From Nocardioides sp. SYSU D00065 (GTDB lineage: Bacteria; Actinomycetota; Actinomycetes; Propionibacteriales; Nocardioidaceae), in the NCBI RefSeq assembly GCF_017916425.1, contig NZ_JAFMSX010000001.1:1302001-1366000 (forward strand): a stretch of 64,000 nucleotides of DNA. The letters run 5' to 3'. A program made the translations under genes and the position numbers. The notes beneath the pieces are model-generated. The model did no database searches and was not told the DNA's origin. It saw only the letters and a program-made list of their open reading frames with translations. Positions 63,104 through 64,000 of the stretch are shown one piece after another (position 1 is the stretch's first letter; every line of letters starts with the position of its first letter).

Positions 63104-64000
63104 TCGAGCACGCCTCCCTGCAGTACCTGAACGCCGACGCGCCGGTGAGCCGGGAGGCCTCCGACATCGCGCGCGCGATCCTCCAGGGCGACATCAGCAT
63201 CGACGAGGCCATCACCCGCACGGCACTGCACCTGCTCGCGGGCGCCCGCGTCGAGGTGGTCGTGTCGGTGCTCACCCGGCTCGCCCCGGAGGACCCGGCC
63301 GGCTGGACCCGGCTGGGGGAACGCGCGTGGATCCGGGAGTGGGTCCGGCCGGGGTCCGGGCACTCGATCGCGCCGCCACCGGGCGCCGGACCGGAGGCGG
63401 CGCTCAGCATGCCGTGGTTGTCCGGGATCGCTCGCGACCGGGGCATCGTCGCCATCACCGACCGCGAGCTCCTGCCGTCCGAGGCGGCCCAGGACCAGTC
63501 CGAGCTCGGGCGGGTCGGGATCCGCAGCCTCGTGGCCTCGGTGTGCATGTCCGAGGGCGTCATGTTCGGCAGCATGTCGGCAGCCAGCCTCGACGCAGGC
63601 ACGTGGTCCGACGAGCTGATGCGCGACTTCGATCTGCTCAGCGCGGCGGTCGCCTCTCGGCTCACCCTCGAGCAGTCACGCCGCGCCCTTGCCGAGGCGA
63701 TCGAGACCGGGACGCAGGCCCAGCTGGCCTACCAGCAGCTCTACGGGTCGGTCGGCCACGAGCTGCGGACCCCGCTCGCGGCGATCCTGGGCTACACCGA
63801 GGTGCTGCTGGACGACGCCGAGCACGGCACCGCCGAGCAGGTGGCGCAGGGCATGCTGCGGGACGGGCCGGTGATCCTGCGGGCCTGCGAGCAGCTGGTC
63901 GCGATCGTCGACACCCTGTTGGGTGCCGGTCGCACGCTGTCCGGCGATGACGAGCGCCAGGCCGTGGCGGTCGCCGACGCGGTCGCGGACGTCGTGCACT
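63100..64000 (+). CDS. GAF-type sensor histidine kinase, N-terminal part (continues beyond the window)
   Basis: 300 codons are visible from GTG 63100, which overlaps the P450 stop. An N-terminal ANTAR- or helix-like stretch is followed by a GAF-type region (about 75-190, including ALSMPWLSGIARDRGIVAITDRELLP in pattern), then HisKA with YGSVGHELRTPLAAILGYTEVL. The ATPase part lies outside. Likely partner of the receiver protein at 61326, through co-location only. Confidence 0.8.
   Translation, partial: MIEHASLQYLNADAPVSREASDIARAILQGDISIDEAITRTALHLLAGARVEVVVSVLTRLAPEDPAGWTRLGERAWIREWVRPGSGHSIAPPPGAGPEAALSMPWLSGIARDRGIVAITDRELLPSEAAQDQSELGRVGIRSLVASVCMSEGVMFGSMSAASLDAGTWSDELMRDFDLLSAAVASRLTLEQSRRALAEAIETGTQAQLAYQQLYGSVGHELRTPLAAILGYTEVLLDDAEHGTAEQVAQGMLRDGPVILRACEQLVAIVDTLLGAGRTLSGDDERQAVAVADAVADVVH

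Overview
This window is a single high-GC chromosomal segment from an actinobacterium. A member of the Nocardioidaceae (Nocardioides or a close relative) is most likely. Markers are mycothiol synthase, the orphan regulator GlnR, an NADPH-F420 reductase, an HbhA-like protein beside its XRE regulator, actinobacterial DUF families, and very many genes whose start codon lies 6-7 nt after a -10 hexamer (leaderless). It looks like ordinary chromosome: no phage, plasmid, CRISPR array or transposase gene is visible. No gap between genes exceeds about 300 bp.

Layout. 0-2 kb: the edge of a polysaccharide locus, with a Wzz-type chain-length gene cut by the window start, then a nucleotidyltransferase, a PqqD-like protein, a VanZ-like protein and an HPr-kinase/PqqD fusion. 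3-8.5 kb: an acyl-CoA dehydrogenase, a frameshifted AbiEi/DUF559-type gene bracketed by inverted repeats, an F420 reductase, a PfpI amidotransferase, and a divergent pair of RibD-type reductase and dihydropteroate-synthase-like protein. 8.5-17 kb: nucleotide-sugar genes (galE, two tandem gmd genes, rmlA, rmlB, an RmlC-RmlD fusion, DUF4012), giving UDP-galactose, GDP-4-keto-6-deoxymannose and dTDP-rhamnose precursors. 17-18.4 kb: XRE regulator, HbhA and DUF2516, in the same order as in Mycobacterium. 18.5-28 kb: asparaginase, cysC, a phosphatase, a TauE exporter, a second AbiEi-like gene, a BKACE enzyme, dtd, a GH16 lipoprotein and cysDN. 28-32 kb: a PAS histidine kinase, then a DUF4395-sseA-DUF1416 sulfur operon headed by a cysteine leader peptide, then a thioredoxin.

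32-40.7 kb: a large secreted repeat protein, MoaD, glnR, mshD, ygfZ, an MFS transporter with its ArsR-type regulator, a Fur-family regulator, an FABP/nitrobindin-like protein and a DsrE protein. 40.8-51.4 kb is a phosphate island: ppk1, DUF47-pit, a third AbiEi-like gene flanked by 62-bp palindromes, pstSCAB with a PHO box, and a MutT1-type hydrolase. 51.4-64 kb: a lipoprotein-like protein, a 53-aa protein, cspA, an M81 peptidase, cutC, tRNA-Lys, an S41 peptidase, ndh, an anti-sigma ATPase under a sigma-B-like promoter coupled to two FluC genes, tRNA-Glu and tRNA-Asp, and finally a response regulator, a 31-aa aromatic peptide ORF, a cytochrome P450 and a histidine kinase that runs off the end.

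The most notable items are: (1) the 31-aa peptide/P450 pair at 61.9-63.1 kb, laid out like a P450-modified RiPP locus; (2) a cysteine attenuator at 31.4-31.6 kb whose alternative RNA pairings can be read from the sequence; (3) two families of palindromic interspersed repeats that bracket AbiEi/DUF559-type genes; (4) four divergent gene pairs whose -10 boxes overlap on opposite strands; (5) the nucleotidyltransferase/PqqD/HPr-kinase set beside the polysaccharide genes.
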